Shown here in pieces: positions 62,912-64,000 of a stretch of 64,000 nt of DNA; position 1 is the first letter of the stretch; each line of letters begins with the position of its first letter. The notes under the pieces are model-generated. The model was given only the letters and a program-made list of their open reading frames with translations. It made no database searches and was not told the origin of the DNA. The DNA comes from DASYAN01 sp963727755 (GTDB lineage Bacteria; Chloroflexota; Ktedonobacteria; Ktedonobacterales; Ktedonobacteraceae), in contig CAVSHN010000008.1 of the NCBI GenBank assembly GCA_963727755.1, forward strand, positions 434,001 through 498,000, in the 5' to 3' direction. The translations under genes and the position numbers were made by a program.

Positions 62912-64000
62912 TTACGCATCCACAGGTTGACCAACATGGACAACAGCCGCTCGCAGAGCCCGATCTAGATCCTCGATCAAATCCTCTACAGTTTCCAAAC
63001 CGATGGAGAGACGAATGAAGTCAGGCGTCACACCTGTCTCAAATTGCTCATCAGGCGTCAATTGCGAGTGCGTTGTGCTAGCAGGATGGATGATCAATGA
63101 CTTGAAATCACCAATGTTAGCTAGATGCGAGAATAGCTCAATATGACGAATTAATTGCTTACCGGCTTCCAGACCTCCCTTGATACCAAAACCAACAATA
63201 GCACCATAATAGCTATGGGTGAAGTACTTCTTCGCTAGTTCATACTGTGGATGGTCTTTTAAGCCCGGATAACTCACCCAACTCACAGATGGATGGCTTG
63301 CAAGAAACTCTGCAATACGTAGCGCGTTCTGACTATGACGCTCCATGCGTAAGGGCAATGTCTCCAATCCTTGCAAGAAGAGCCAGGAGTTGAAGGGCGA
63401 CTGAGCAGGTCCAAGGTCACGCAATAATTGCACACGTGCTTTGATGATATAAGCTAGTTGACCAAGCGCCTCGACATAGCGCAAACCGTGATATGAAGGA
63501 TCAGGTTCGGTCAAACAAGGGAAACGACCACTAGCTGCCCAGTCAAACTTACCCCCATCGACGATGACACCACCAATAGAAGTGCCATGCCCGCCCATAA
63601 ACTTGGTTGCCGAGTGGACTACAATATCAGCTCCATGCTTCAAGGGCTGCACCAGATAGGGAGTAGGCACAGTATTATCAATAATCAGTGGAAGACCATT
63701 CTCGTGTGCAACGGCAGCCGCTGCACTGATATCCAGCGTGTCCAGACGCGGATTCCCCAGCGTTTCAGCATAGATAGCTTTGGTACGGTCATTAATCGCC
63801 GCTCGGAAGTTCTCAGGGTTGCGACCATCGACAAAACGAACAGTAACACCCAGTTTGGGCAACGTGTAATGGAAGAGATTATACGTACCACCATACAAAC
63901 TGGCAGAAGAGACAATTTCGTCTCCTGAGTTAGCAATATTTAAAATAGCCAACGTTTCTGCAGACTGGCCCGAAGCCGTTGCCAGTGCACCAATACCACC
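62912..64000 (-). CDS. metY: O-acetylhomoserine sulfhydrylase / PLP-dependent Cys/Met metabolism enzyme, C-terminal part
   Basis: The frame stays open to the window edge (GGIGALATASGQSAETLAIL), so the N-terminus is missing. It has the fold type I signature HSATKFMGGHGTSIGGVIVD with the PLP lysine, LASLYGGTYNLFHYTLPKLG-like ASLYGGTYNLF, and AQSPFNSWLFLQGLETLPLR. The length and NWLFLQG type pattern fit O-acetylhomoserine aminocarboxypropyltransferase (MetY) better than cystathionine synthases. It makes homocysteine from O-acetylhomoserine and sulfide. It lies upstream of lysC and asd on the same strand, 43 bases before lysC. Confidence 0.88.
   Translation of the reverse strand, partial: GGIGALATASGQSAETLAILNIANSGDEIVSSASLYGGTYNLFHYTLPKLGVTVRFVDGRNPENFRAAINDRTKAIYAETLGNPRLDTLDISAAAAVAHENGLPLIIDNTVPTPYLVQPLKHGADIVVHSATKFMGGHGTSIGGVIVDGGKFDWAASGRFPCLTEPDPSYHGLRYVEALGQLAYIIKARVQLLRDLGPAQSPFNSWLFLQGLETLPLRMERHSQNALRIAEFLASHPSVSWVSYPGLKDHPQYELAKKYFTHSYYGAIVGFGIKGGLEAGKQLIRHIELFSHLANIGDFKSLIIHPASTTHSQLTPDEQFETGVTPDFIRLSIGLETVEDLIEDLDRALRAAVVHVGQPVDA

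Noticed and set aside
1..64000. tRNA, rRNA and riboswitches
   Set aside because: No T-loop/anticodon arrangement or known riboswitch core could be recognised by eye.

Overview
The window looks like a chromosomal segment of a soil-type member of the Chloroflexota, most likely class Ktedonobacteria. The grounds are several Ser/Thr kinases with zinc-ribbon or WD40 domains, a DUF2851 protein, Rpn-like nucleases, a complex I cluster (nuoJKLMN), two adjacent S53 peptidase copies, IS200/IS605 elements, and many repeats and broken genes. The taxonomy is inferred from gene content; no rRNA gene and no tRNA gene was seen.

Layout. 1-2.4 kb (minus): 5' part of cmk, rluB and a DUF2851 gene whose 5' end abuts a solo IS200/IS605-type element (about 2373-2815). 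3.1-4.9 kb: secreted PL4-like polysaccharide lyase. 4.9-7.06 kb: complete IS200/IS605 element (tnpA, tnpB, probable omega RNA). 7.1-10.5 kb: a hypothetical gene, a repeat patch and a zinc-ribbon pseudokinase. 11.1-15.5 kb: an unrecognised locus of coiled-coil, TSEGK-repeat and 37-residue helical-repeat proteins whose two units share an upstream motif. 15.8-29.4 kb: a defence island with an adenine methyltransferase (two frameshifts), an HTH/PIN module, a Hachiman-like nuclease/helicase pair (helicase cut by an in-frame TGA), a TIR-like fragment, a second copy of the methyltransferase 3' end, two restriction-type nucleases (one frameshifted) and a RelE/HigA-like module.

30.4-38.7 kb: nuoJ-nuoK-nuoL-nuoM, a two-gene Rpn-like insertion, then nuoN. 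The cluster has a 66-bp tandem repeat upstream and a 36-bp tandem repeat downstream, and nuoL carries a 59-codon insertion built from palindromic repeats. 38.9-44.1 kb (minus): a SWIM zinc-finger protein, a VOC-domain protein sharing its tail, and decayed relatives, one split by a small insertion element. 44.3-48.3 kb: C39-like peptidase, lone XRE regulator, YvcK, and a GGCT-like/membrane protein pair. 48.4-51.6 kb (minus): an IF-2B family protein and a MotAB/ZorAB-like membrane module. 51.9-60.2 kb: two Ser/Thr kinase-WD40 proteins, a CHAP-domain protein, an S53 peptidase and a dead S53 copy. 60.3-64 kb (minus): metY, lysC, asd, linking aspartate and methionine metabolism.

Recurrent theme: reading frames broken by single indels or single stop codons occur throughout, including in lysC. 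Some are clearly real decay (the S53 copy has also lost its catalytic serine; a methyltransferase gene exists as a 3' remnant). Others could be sequencing indels, so read-level checking matters before the defence genes are called dead.
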